Positions 10,252 through 21,741 of a stretch of DNA of 64,000 nt are shown here, piece by piece. The stretch comes from Camellia lanceoleosa. Lineage: Eukaryota; Streptophyta; Magnoliopsida; Ericales; Theaceae. A program made the translations under genes and the position numbers. The notes under the pieces are model-generated. The model saw only the letters and a program-made list of their open reading frames with translations. It did not search any database and was not told the DNA's origin. The first letter of the stretch is position 1; each line of letters starts with the position of its first letter. The stretch spans positions 46,271,932 to 46,335,931 of the forward strand of contig CM045760.1 in assembly GCA_025200525.1 (NCBI GenBank), in the 5' to 3' direction.

Positions 10252-10403
10252 GTGATTAAATGTGAAGGACAAAGTCAGGCCCAGTAAATTTCTTTTGGGC
10301 GATCTATTGATTGGACACCAATCAAACATGCCCTAATTGATTAAATGTGGAGGACAAATTCAGGCCCAGAATTTCTTTTGGACGATCTATTGATAGGACA
10401 CCA
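10252..10403 (+). repeat. Tandem duplication, period ~85 bp
   Basis: Two copies beginning GATTAAATGTGAAGGACAAA near 10254 and 10339, both running to CGATCTATTGATxGGACACC. The first copy includes the right end of the putative outer MITE, so the element end itself appears duplicated. The stretch to 10504 is otherwise unremarkable. Confidence 0.75.
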
Positions 10404-10504
10404 CTGCTGGACCATGAAGAGGGCAATATTATAGACCAAAGGTGCAACATTTTTAATTGGTCCCCTTGGATGGATCCGGGCGTGTGAGTTGAAACGGCAG
10501 CGTT

Positions 10505-11285
10505 TTATTATGTAAATAAAAAAAAATTTGAGCACTATACTAAGGGGACTTAAACCCAAGGCAAGGTTAAGAAAAAATGAAATTTCAACCACTGTGTTAC
10601 TTAGATAACCTCATTACTATTTTTGACATATATTAGATTTATTATAATTTGTATTCTAACAATAAAAGAAATTTATAATCTGTTATTATTACAATCTGTG
10701 TTTCAGCATAAAAAAATAATAATCTACAATTACCTGCAGCCACCATAAAGTTTATAAAATAAAATAAAAAATCATTTCCATCTTCAAAAAAAATTCCAAT
10801 CTACACAATATGATACTCTGTTATATATCAAACACAAATAAAATAAAACAAAACACAATAACAGTGGTTTCTCCTTAAATAAACCTTGAATCCATATTCA
10901 ATATGCACAATTTGATGCTCTATTATGTATCAAACACAAATAAAATAAAACATAATAACAGCGGTAGCTTCTCCTTAAATAAATCTTGAATCTATTTCAA
11001 TTTAATTCTAAAAAATAAAGCAAAATGGTGGCCTACTAGATAAATGATTACATTTCAGCTTTGCGGGGGTGGTAAATTTACTTATAGTAGATTGCAATTT
11101 TTTGTTTTTTTTTTTTTTTGTTTTTTTTTTTAATGTTGGAATACAAATTGTAATAAATATAATATATGTTAAAAATATTAATGAGTTATCTAAATAGTAT
11201 AGTGGTTGGAGTGTTTTTTTTTTCTCTCAAGCTTGCCTGAGTTCAAGCCCTCTTAGCATAGTGCTCAAATTTGTTTTTATTATGT
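10505..11285. mobile_element. Foldback element with tRNA/SINE-like arms
   Basis: Left arm 10505-10663 and right arm 11132-11285 are inverted copies of about 155 bp with roughly four of five bases matching by eye. In the right arm, plus sense, a B-box-like GAGTTCAAGCCC (11239-11250) lies about 40 bp after an A-box-like TAGTATAGTGGTTGG, the layout of a tRNA-derived RNA polymerase III promoter. The arms therefore resemble two SINE-like copies in opposite orientation, though an ordinary foldback MITE with a chance B-box is possible. The 468-bp centre holds a tandem duplication and poly-T. Confidence 0.6.
10796..11000 (+). repeat. Tandem duplication of ~100 bp inside the foldback
   Basis: Two similar units, near 10800 and 10900, share TATCAAACACAAATAAAATA and TTCTCCTTAAATAAA. 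No coding potential. Confidence 0.75.
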
Positions 11286-11334
11286 TTTATTTATTTATTT
11301 ATTTATTTATTCACATGATGAAACATCAGCTTAC

Positions 11335-11745
11335 TTGGTTAGGTTTTTCAAAAAATACTTTTTAAAAAATTCTACTTTTTTATTTTTCGTATTTTTTTGT
11401 TTTTACTGAATTTTTTTAAATATTTTAAGTAATTTTTTTTTTTTACTTTTTAAGTATACTAAAAAGTAAAAAAATGTGAAAAAAATGTTTTAAAAATTCA
11501 CTAAATACCAAAAATAGAAAAAAAAAAACGAGAATTTAGTACATTTTTTTATATTTTTATGTATTTATTAATTTTTTAAAATATTTTTTCACAAATTTTT
11601 TACTTTTTAGATACATGTAAGTAACGTGCATCTAAAAAAGTAAAAAAAATATTTAAAATTTTAAAAATATTCACTAAAAACAAAAAACACAAAAATAAAA
11701 AAACTCAATTTTTAAAAAATTTAATTCAAAAAATTCAAACCAAAT
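11335..11745. repeat. Two AT-rich hairpins in tandem
   Basis: The first palindrome centres near 11457 (TTTACTTTTTAAGTATAC facing ACTAAAAAGTAAA). The second centres near 11620 (ACTTTTTAGATACATG facing GCATCTAAAAAAGT). They are diverged relatives and look like two copies of one foldback MITE. Confidence 0.6.
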
Positions 11746-11760
11746 ACACTTTTGTCGTTT

Positions 11761-11789
11761 CAACTCACAGCAGTTACTGCTGTGAGTTG
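11761..11789. repeat. Short perfect hairpin
   Basis: CAACTCACAGCAG, a 3-base loop TTA, then CTGCTGTGAGTTG: a perfect 13-bp stem. A partial third copy (CTCACAGCA) follows. Role unknown. 11790-12089 holds nothing else I can support. Confidence 0.8.
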
Positions 11790-12089
11790 CTCACAGCAAT
11801 ACCGGATCTCCCTTGGATAGAGGTCCGCATAAGAACAATGATAAAACGGATTTCACCAATAATTCAATCTAAACCCATTCATTTAATAAATGAGTTTGAA
11901 TGAGTATGAGTTAAATTAGATATGTTTTTAACAAATGAATCTAATCCATTCGTTTACTTTATTAATTTTTTTTTTTTTTTTCATATATTTTCATGGTGGT
12001 GTAGTTGTCAATAATAAGTTGGCAACAATGATATTGCTAAGTAGTGATGACCACAGCGACGATGGCACTTGTGGAGTAGCAATATAGCA

Positions 12090-12140
12090 TTGTTGTTGTT
12101 GTTGTGGTGGTGGTGGTAGTGGTAGTAGTAGTAGTGGTGG
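12090..12140 (+). repeat. Trinucleotide microsatellite
   Basis: (TTG)n passing into (TGG)n, (TAG)n and (TGG)n. It produces a spurious Pro/Gln-rich frame on the other strand. From here to 12965 the DNA is AT-rich spacer with no feature I can support. Confidence 0.9.
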
Positions 12141-12965
12141 GTGGAAGTAGTGGTAGAGCAGTGAAGGAAGAAGTTGTACCCATTTAAACGAATTTAAATA
12201 TATACTAATGTCCAATCCATTTAAATTTAATTTTAATTAAGTCTATTTTTTATATCTCATATTCATGTAAATTCTTGGGTCTAACATCTATGTTTATAAC
12301 TCTTTTGTAACATATGGAATTAAATCTCAAATAATAATAATAAATTATAAAGCAAAACAACATTAAATTGTTCAACATAAATTTTGTAACCAATGCAACT
12401 CACAATTAATTTTAATTAATTATAATAAAATTTTCTAACAATTTTTACAAGTCAAATTTCTTATGTGGCACCATTGCATTAATAACATATATGAGTGATG
12501 AGACTCATTTATTTGTGAGTAATATTATTATTACCTTATGACAAATGTAAATATTTGTGACAACACTTATTTTTGAAAAAAGTTAAATTCATATAAAAAA
12601 TAAAATAAAAAACCACATAGTGATAGTCTTGTAAATAAAAACTAGGGAAAATTACAAAAGGAAAAAAAATAAAATAATAATCCCTAAATTTGAACCTTGT
12701 AATAAAATAAATAAATTTTTAATTTTGGCAATTTAAACTCTAATTTTTTAATTTAAATTATTCGCTTATTTTTGGTAACTAAAACTATTGAAAAAGTGTA
12801 TTTTAATTATTAAACTTAATAAAAACAGGCATTTTAAACATTTTTCGTACATTTCATTGAATTTAATAACTAAAATAGTATTTTTTTTCGTCAATTTTAT
12901 TTAGTGAACAAATAAAAATGTTTAGAGTTTAAATTAAGTACATTATTCTAATTTTTCAATTCCAC

Positions 12966-13119
12966 CAAGGATTTTTTTTTTCCCTAAAATTTTCTAAAGT
13001 GATATGTTGTATGGTTGAGATTTAATGCTAAAAAATTGATGTGACTTGTTATTAAATCTCAACCATACAACACACCATTCTAGAAAATTTTAGGAAAAAA
13101 AAACTCTAGAGGATCCTTG
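12966..13119. mobile_element. MITE hairpin, 154 bp
   Basis: Ends are CAAGGAT and its complement ATCCTTG. Arms 12966-13027 and 13051-13119 pair over about 50 bases including the word GTATGGTTGAGATTTAAT; the loop is about 23 bases. Structure and size fit a short foldback MITE, whose transcripts form long hairpins. Confidence 0.7.
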
Positions 13120-16100
13120 CTCTTTCAATTCATATATTATTATTTTCTTCTTTATTTTTTAGAAAGTTTAATTTCGTAGTTTTTTTTTTTTTTTTTAATT
13201 GGTTCAAAGAACGTGGCTTACGTTTTCCACATAATGACGAAGAGGACCAAAACATACCACTAAAACACTTTCGTGAGACAAAAGTGGGCAGTTGATCATC
13301 TAAATACAAATTTTTATGTGCATAACTTTATTTTATTTTAATTTTTAAAAAATTGGTTTTTATTATTATTTTTTGCATCGGAGAACATATAAAAATAAAA
13401 AGTACTTTTAACAATGGTACTCCACCTGTTTTTCTCTTTTTAGCATACGTCTGTATTTGCATCACTTCCTCCCCCATGAAAAAAGGTGCTTACTCTCTGA
13501 TTACGTCTAGTTTGATTTTTCTAATTTATTTAAAAAACAAATAAAAGCCCCACACAATTTATAGAAAGCTGTTAAAAAAATAAACAGTTACCATTTTAAA
13601 AAATCACTAATCTTTAAGAAAATATAGTTTGAAGAAACAAAATTAGCATAAAATCGTTGCTAAAAATCTCAAATTTACATAATAAAAACTAGTTTATGCA
13701 CGAGACTTTATAAATTAAAAAAAAATTATTATAAATATGTTAAAGTAATTTAATATTATCTTGTGATATACATGAAATTTATAAATTAATTTTTATGTTT
13801 ATAAATTTTAAATTATTAGTTTTAAATTTTTTTTAAAAAAATATATAAATCTATTTAGTGTAATTTTGATAATTTGTAATATATAAAAAAAAAAGAAGTT
13901 AAACCTAATTAAATAAAATTACATTAGTTATGATATAACTCTTCTTGTTATGAAAATATACAAATTTAAAAGTATAATTAAGACAAATATATAATTTTAT
14001 TACTAAATGTGACGTGAAGTGATATTTAATAATAATTGATATGATGTTTCTGCTATTAATCTAATTACATTTCTTTTGGTTTTAATTTCATAACTAAAAA
14101 TACAATATAAATATAATACGCACACAGATTTCTAGTATTTAAGAATAGGAAGGTTTTAAAATCTTTTTAACCTTTTATCATTTTCTTTTAATTTTTTTTA
14201 ATATAATTTGATTTTAAATTTGAATAAAAAAATTAATTTGATATGAATTACTTTAACTTTTCGTTAAATTTTTATCAATTTTTAAAAGAACTTTCATTCT
14301 TATCCCATTTTTTTTTCTTTTCATCAATTTTGACGAAAAAAAATAATTTCAAACACTTCATATTTTTAAATTTTTTTCAAAATATAATTCAATAAAAAAA
14401 ATATTAAGGGTTAAAGATTCTATTAATTGAAATTATAGTGAAATAACATCTTGAAATAGTGAAAGTTTGAGTATGTGGTTGGTTTAAATGTATAATTTGA
14501 TTAATTCTATTCTCATATTTGTATAAAAATTGACACTTATGACTACATCATTATAAGTCGAATTATGAAAAGTTTTTTGAGGTGTCAAATATTTTTCATT
14601 TGTAAATATCCTATCTATTAAAAAAAAGAAAGCATAAAAGAAAAAGGAAAACAAATATGCAGCTTTTGGATATGTGTTTATCATTTTTTTTTTTTTTGGT
14701 GGACATAATATAATTGATGTTTCAATTTAAAAAATTAAAAAGTATAAAAAAAAATAGATTGTGTTTTGGGGATAAAAGAAGCCACCTAACTTCTCCATAT
14801 ACTATTTTAAGATGGACTATTTTAATCACATAAAAAAATAGAAATTATATTTGGAGATTATCTCTATATATTATGTTATTATATATAAATATAGCGGTAA
14901 TAAATTAATTAATATATATGAAAAGGTATATACTAAGTTTTCATTTTCAATTAATTGAATTATGATTAACAAGCTAACAAATAGCAGTAATAATATAATA
15001 GAATATAAAGAGGATAAAAATAAAAAACACAATGATATTTAGAAGTTTTAAATTTACATAGTTATACAAAAATCTAATGTTATAGTACAATCTTGAATTT
15101 TTTCAATAAATTTTCACATTTTCTATAAAATAAAATGACAATAAAAAATAAAAAAATCGATACCTTTTTTTTTTTACTTCAAATTACGATTTTCATTAAA
15201 AAAATAAAATCTGATCAAAATTCTTGGCACATAATGGGTATATATATTTCAATTGCAACTATCATCACTAATAATTCTTCTCTACCATGTAAATTTGTAA
15301 ACAAAGACATAAATCTCATTAAAACCGAAACCAAAACCAAACCAACAACAAAGAAAGAGAATAACATAGAAAAAAATCAAATTAAAAAATAAATAAATTT
15401 ATGGAGTGGTAGGATATTACCTCCCAACAACTTAGAACTCACCTCACTTAATCCGTCAGCTCTTCCAACAGTGCCTGCAAAGTTTAGGAGTTTGGATGAC
15501 TAATCAGGTTATTCTTTAAATAAGACTTGAAAATTAATTAATTTGTCTTATTAAGTGATTTAAAATTTTGATAGATATACATAAAAAAAAAAAATAGATA
15601 ATTATATTATTAAATCATAATTTAAATTTAGCTATTGTCATATCTTTTTGAGATCTATATCTAAATTCTTATCTTCTTTATTTTTTTGTGTGTGTGTATG
15701 TGTGTGTGTGTATGTTTTTTTTTTTTTTTTTCCAATTTATTTACGATGGAGTTGTGGGTTTATGTTTTTTTTTTTTTTTTTTTTAATTTAATTTATCTAT
15801 GGTTTCTATTTGTTTTTAATTATTAGTATTTAGGTAAGTTATGATGTGAGTTAGATATGTGATAGACATGTGAGTTTTATTGATTTAAAGTATGATGGTG
15901 TGAGATATATTATATTTGTTTAGATAGACTTTAAAGATTTTTTAAAATTGGATATTGGAAGGCAAAAGAAAGATTTTAACTGAATAAATAAAAATTATAT
16001 TTATTAATTTTATCCATTTGTATATCTGATTTTTTTTGTGTTATAATATAATATATAAGATATAGATAGATATCTACAATTCTCATGAAAAATATTATTT

Positions 16101-16535
16101 GATTTTTTGAGGGAGAGAAAAGGAAGGCAAATTTTAATATTTTCTTTTGGAAATCGATGAGAGAAATTAGAATGGAGAGATTATGAAATATTTTTATTAT
16201 TTTTCCATTTGAAATCCATAAATTAAGGAATAATTATTATTTCCAAAATAATTAAATAGGTATAGGAGAAGTTGAAATGGTGTGTATGGAAAGCCAAAAA
16301 GACTTGGGAGAAGTCAATAAATGCTGAGTTTTTATTTTTTTTTAAATCAAAAAATTAGAAAATTAAGATTGAGACATTGGAGATCTCATACAACTTGTGA
16401 GTTAAAAACTCATTTTTCTTATATAATATATAGATAGATGTGTTTGGAGTTCGCAATAGGGGTATCGAGAATTGACAAAGAGACAATCCCACATCCCTCT
16501 TTGTGAGTCCTTATATAATTGTTAATCTCAATGTT
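13120..16535. other. AT-rich intergenic spacer with microsatellite
   Basis: About 3.4 kb of AT-rich DNA with poly-T runs and a (GT)n microsatellite at about 15688-15713. The frames found here are short and low-complexity and I judge none to be coding. Confidence 0.7.
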
Positions 16536-17147
16536 AAACAATACATCCAGAAGTAAGATTATTCTAGAAGAATTGAAAGGAGAAAGACCAACAAAAACTT
16601 CTTTAATATCAATGGTATGACAACGAACACCACAAGAAAAAATCATCAACATTCCATTACCTAGTAGTAGTGGGAGGACTGTCGAGACTCGTGCTAATAT
16701 TGAACCAGCACAAGGATCAGAATTAGCACAGCGTGTCACCACTACACAACAATAGGTTGTGCCTTGTCATAGTGGGAGGGTTGTTCATCAGTCTGATCGG
16801 TATGTGTTCTTGGGAGAATCTTATGATAGGATCCCTGATAAACTAGATATCGAACTCTGTAACTACAGCAAAGCACTCTAAGATAAAGATGCAGAACATT
16901 GGCAAAAAGCTATGAAATCTAAGATGGAGTCTATATACTATAATCAAGTCTGGGATCATGTAGAACCACCCGAAGGGATAAAACCCATCGGATGTAAATT
17001 GATCTATAAGAAGAAGAAAGGAGCAGATGGAATTGTACAAACCTTTAAGGCTAGGCTTGTTGAGAAAAAGGTTAGCTTAGAAAGAAGAGATCGTAAGGTG
17101 CAACCAAGTTTGGAATTCATTAGCTATAATCTTTTGTTCGTAATTTA
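16536..17147 (+). pseudogene. Ty1/copia pol fragment (integrase tail to RT start)
   Basis: Plus-strand reading with several stops (for example a TGA at about 16619, a TAG near 16753, a TAA near 16878). It contains, in order, SRSKIILEEL (the linker after copia integrase), HSGRVVHQSDRY and FLGESYDRIPD, then the start of reverse transcriptase with the motif around WDHVEPPEGIKPIGCK and IYKKKKGADG at 16940-17040. RT is cut off before its catalytic YVDD. Flanking LTRs were not identified. This is a relic of a Tork/Tnt1-like copia element. Confidence 0.75.
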
Positions 17148-17287
17148 AACGAGATCGAACCAGACATATCTCGAAGGTATGAATCATAATTCTGCCTTGT
17201 AGAATTTTATAGATCACTATAATTTTTTTTTTTTGGGGTCTAATCTATACACAATATCACTAGGTTTTGGGAATTCGGTCTCAACAA

Positions 17288-17300
17288 TTGGTATTAGAGC
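17288..17300 (+). other. Degenerate tRNA-iMet primer-binding site
   Basis: TTGGTATTAGAGC differs by one base from the standard TGGTATCAGAGC. It suggests that 17150-17287 is the end of a copia LTR and that 17300-17767 is its leader and gag start. That stretch has no open frame I can name, and the element is scrambled, since the pol fragment lies before the primer site. Confidence 0.45.
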
Positions 17301-17767
17301 AACTCTTATAACGTAGATGGATTAAACCAATCATATTGTCTAAATAAAATGGATTACTATTTGTTGTATGGGTAGATCATAGAACTGTACTAACCCTTGT
17401 TTCGAAGTGTTCACATCCCTCTATTATAGTCACATGTGTTTGGTTTTAATGTTGTGTGATTGGATTCCACAATGTTTGCTTGTGGTTAACATTGTTGCAA
17501 AAAAAAAAAAACAAAAAAAAAAATGGTTTGTAATAATTGTATAGTATGTGAACTCCGACATGGAGGCATAAGAATGATGTATGCATTAATGATCCATTCT
17601 AATGTAATCGAAGTAAATACAGATATTGTGAAGCTCAGCTAGAACAACAGAAACAGGTGTTTTTGAGGCAGGATTTGTTTTCGCAATAAACAAATGATAG
17701 TTAATCAACAAAGTGGCAATCAAGAATTGTTCAAGTCAAGATGCGGAAGGATTCCTTATTGTAGTTT

Positions 17768-19838
17768 TGTAATGCCCTCAAAATAAGCCATAATCCAACT
17801 ATTCAATAAATCCATAAAACATAATAGAAATATTATCTTTTCATTCATTAGAGTTTGTATTACGATGGATATAACATGTTCACAACAAAATGAATGCCCT
17901 ACGGCTTACAGTTTTCCAAGTCATCACTTGGTTACAACAAAAAGAGTTATAGCTCTATACATAGAAAGCCCTAGGTTTGAATATACATTTAACATCAAAA
18001 CGAATGACAAAAGGGAGTCTTTAACTCCAAAACCTCCCAAGCTAAGATCTCGGAGGCAGCATATCACCTATACTTGAAAAATGGTGTCCCAAGTAAGATG
18101 AGTCAAAGCCTAGTAGAGATATGCTAAACAGCATATGAGAATTAACTAAAACATTAGCATCCGATAAATGTTTAACACTTGTAAACCAACTTACACCAAA
18201 TCCACTACAACTCAGCATTGATAATCAATTCATTTACATAGCTCATTGTTATTCAAACAATTCGAAATGAGACTACAACTCATTTATCAACATTTCAATC
18301 ATAAACATCATTCATACACTTCTATTCACTTGCCATTTTATGAAACTACGTTCGAAGGAACCGGCACCCAAATATACATAGGATTTTAGGACTTTTACCC
18401 TGGACACTCCGACCAACTTAATTATCAATGGAGTCCATCCCTTATATTCTCCCAAACAATGGAGTACATCCCCTATTTACTCTCAAACAATATACATATG
18501 TAATGTATTTAAACACATTGTCATATACAACGATCAATTAAATCACATAATCAATGTGTTAATCCAACCGTCATATTCAATGACACAATCCAATTGATTA
18601 GTTTCAATTTACCTAATCATCATGTATTTTCGACAACAATCATGGCTATCCTTCACTGATAACCCAAAACAGTTATTTGTAAACAGATAAATAAATCTAC
18701 CAAATAGATGATTTATCAACTTTACCATAGGTGAGTGATTTATTATCCAACTATACCATTTAATCACATTTTCCCCCAATCTCATAATTTCCAAACCAAT
18801 TTTATATTTCCACACTTGATTTCATTATCATACAAATAATTTATTTAATTCAAATTAGGGCATTTTCCCCCTTCAACATACATGGTACCCAAGACCCAAT
18901 TTCCCCAATTATATCCAAGCAATAACATGTCCAAGACCTCTCATACCCATAGGGAACCCAAATTAGAAAGCCCCTCATTCAAACATTTCAATTTCAAACC
19001 CTAACTTCACCCAAACTTCCCAAATCCCACCATTTATACCAAATGACAAATATCTATGTTAAAACCCATATAGGAGAGTAGAATATTCCTACCTCAAGTG
19101 TTGAAGCCCAAAGGAGAAGAGCCAAGCTCGAGATAAACTTCGAAACTGATGAAACCAACTTTTACTTGGTTGAAAATAGAGATCTTAAAGAGCTCAATCT
19201 TTTTATCAAAGGAAGGAAGGTGAGGAAATCACTAGATCTAGGTCAAAATGTAGAGAGAGAGTATATTTTAGAGAGAAAGGCTCTCAACTTAGGGTTTTGG
19301 AAAGTTTTAGAGAGAGAAAGGACAAAAAAAGTGATTTAAAAAGTCACTTTCGCGATCTGATATACGTACAGTCCGCTCGAGCGGAGAGTTTGACGCTCGA
19401 GCGTCAGACACATAAATTTGACACGCTCGAGTGCAATAAAGGCCGCTTGAGCACCAAGACACAACAACAAGGCACTACCTGCTCGAACGCAATGAGACCC
19501 GCTCGAGCATAAAATATACTCGCCCAGTATTATACAGACTTCAGACAGTCGCTCGAGCATCAGAAGGGCCGCTCGAGTGTAAGAAACTCCGCTCGAGCGT
19601 GAAAAACATTCCTGCAGTATTTTTTTGCAGACGCACAAAGTATTGAATGAGTGCAAACCCCGCTCGAGAGCAAGAAAGCCCGCTCGAGCAGAAGACCAAA
19701 ATTCTGGGCAACAAGGCTCTAGACCAAGTAATAACCAACCTGTTTTAAACACGCCCAAGATATCCACAAACCCAAATTCAAAGGGTAAGAAAAGGCAAAG
19801 ACATCGACAACAACATTAAACCACAAGACCCGAGTCCG
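17768..19838 (-). repeat. 3' LTR of the chromovirus-like element
   Basis: Collinear with 25269-27395 apart from substitutions and small indels (2071 against 2127 bp). It carries the CTCGAG-rich block at 19370-19690 and short tandem units around 18390-18490. Frames in the LTR are by-products of these repeats. Confidence 0.88.
19370..19690. repeat. Cluster of CTCGAG palindromes in the LTR (3' copy)
   Basis: About a dozen copies of the palindrome CGCTCGAGCG or one-base variants, irregularly spaced by 15-40 bases. In element orientation the cluster lies about 150-470 bases inside the LTR, that is in U3. Confidence 0.85.
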
Positions 19839-20223
19839 TCCCCGAAATTACAAATTAAGTTCAAAATTAACGTTTGCTCATTCCCAACCATGTTATTCTT
19901 ACAAATCCAATACCATAACCCATCCTCCAGCCATTCATTCCCACCGACTCGATACACGAGCCCCACATTGAAACGAAATTCACAATTTCCAAAACATTAA
20001 CAATGTTTAATCAAAATTCAAATTTTCAAGAAGTGTACATGGCATATACAATGATTCCAAGATAATACAATACACGTGATATTCCATATTCCCAAACATA
20101 TGTAATGTGTACAATAAACTCATGTTTCCAAGATGTCTATAACATATATAATGTTCTCATACTTTAAAACATATACAATGTTTATACTTTTCTTTAACAA
20201 CAATTATAATCTTAATACAAAGT

Positions 20224-20952
20224 TATACATTAGCAAACAAGTCTGGATACTTCTCTCGGACTTCTATTTCACGTTCCCAAGTCGCTTCCTCAACTCCATG
20301 ATGTTTCCACAATACCTTGAGTAAGGGAATCGTTTTGCCTTGCAAGACTTGGTCCCGTCTATCCAAGACCCTTACCGGTCACTCCTCATACGAAGCATCT
20401 TCATCTACTTCTAAGTCGGTCCAATCCAACAGATGGAATGGATCCGGTTCATATTTCTGAAGCATACTAACATGAAACAAATCATGTACGCCGGACAGTT
20501 ACAGCGGCAACGCCAAACGGTAGGCAACCTCCCTAACCTGCTCAAGGATCTCAAAAGGGCCAACAAACCGAGGGGACAACTTCCCACTCTTCCCAAACCT
20601 CATCAAATCTCGTCTAGGTGATATTTTCAAAAAGACACGATCTCCCACCTCAAATGACAATGGCCTCCTCCTACGGTCGGCATAACTCTTTTGGTGACTC
20701 TGGGCTGTAACCAACCTCTTACGGATAAGTGTCACTTTCTCCGTCGTTTCTCGAACCAACCCTGGACCTAACAAAGGTGCATTACCCACTTCGGCCCAAC
20801 ACACTAGAGATCTACACAGTTAGCCATACAAGGCCTCAAATGGTGCTATGCCAATACTCGATTGGAAACTGTTGTTGTAGGCAAGCTCCACTAATGGTAG
20901 ATGTCTCTCCTATGACCCCTTAAAGTCAAGGAAACAGCCTCGAAACATATCC
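20224..20952 (-). pseudogene. Integrase C-terminus and chromodomain-like tail
   Basis: The part 20499-20804 has the integrase C-terminal pattern: SFEVGDRVFLKISP, then GKLSPRFVGPFEILEQV. Further on, a frame running to a TAA at 20224 carries the segment around VLWKHHGVEEATWERE, followed by EKYPDLF. This chromodomain-like tail of Tekay/Reina chromoviruses is thought to guide integration to heterochromatin. The two parts are separated by frame changes and stops. Confidence 0.8.
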
Positions 20953-21738
20953 TCAAGGATCTGAATAGCGCTCGGATTGCCCATCAGTCTGAGAATGGTA
21001 AGTCGTGCTAAAGGTCAATCTAGTGCCCAAGGCACTCTGCAAACTCTGCCACAATCTAGCAGTGAAACGCGGATCTCTATCTGAGACAATCGACACTGGG
21101 ACCCCGTGCAATCTCACTATGTCTCGAATATACAAGTCAGCAAGGTAATCTACCGAATCTCTTACATGCATAGGAATAAAATGCATTGACTTGGTCAACC
21201 GGTCAACTACCACCCAAATGGAATCACTACCCTGTTAAGTTTTCAGAAGACCTACCACAAAGTCCATCGTGACATGCTCCCATTTCCACTCGGCTATAGG
21301 CAAGAGCTGTAACAAACCTGCTGGCCTCTGATGTTCAGCCTTCACTTATTGACAAGTAAGGCACTTTGACACAAACATTGCCACATCCTTCTTCATATCT
21401 CTCCATCAAAACTGGAGATTCAGATCATGATACATCTTTGTGCCTCTCGGATGCACCGCAAGGCGTGAATAGTAAAACTCATGGAGTACTTCCTCTTGGC
21501 AAGACTCCGGCACAAACAAACGGTCTCGGTATCTCAGACTCAGGTTAGGGTACATAGTCAAACCCTTCTCTACCTTCCCACTGGAGATCTTCTCTAGAAG
21601 GGATTCTACCTCAAAGTTACCCTTCTGTGCTTCTAACACTCGGTTCACAAGTGTAGGTTGTGTAACTACAGAAAACAAGGCTACAGATTCAATAGACTCG
21701 CCCAAATGCAAGTCAAACTCCCTAAGAGTACCCAACAT
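20953..21738 (-). pseudogene. Integrase zinc-binding and catalytic core
   Basis: 21406-21738 includes the RNase H/integrase linker and the N-terminal zinc-binding region (HEFYYSRLAVHPRGTKMYHD, with stops after it). 20953-21213 is the core: VVDRLTKSMHFIP, the second acidic site in IVSDRDPRFT, and TTYHSQTDGQSER. The frame breaks between the pieces. The enzyme would insert element cDNA; here it is dead. Confidence 0.85.
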
Positions 21739-21741
21739 CTC

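Larger units (their letters stand above)
756..10335. mobile_element. Outer MITE-like element split by nested insertions
   Basis: The left end near 756 (TAAGGTCATATTTGATT) and the right end near 10335 are imperfect inverted copies (reverse complement TAGGGCATGTTTGATT). If they are the ends of one element, only 756-946 and 10083-10335 belong to it and everything between is a later insertion. There is no transposase and the boundaries are uncertain. The two ends could belong to unrelated elements. Confidence 0.3.

Noticed and set aside
11196..11250. A functional tRNA gene
   Set aside because: Only A- and B-box-like words; no cloverleaf can be drawn and an oligo-T tract interrupts the body.
15135..15392. 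85-codon Lys/Ile/Asn-rich frame
   Set aside because: AT-rich low-complexity translation without structure; chance ORF.
19336..19819. Overlapping frames of up to 143 codons on both strands of the LTR
   Set aside because: They are produced by the CTCGAG repeats and are not kept in the other LTR with the same length.
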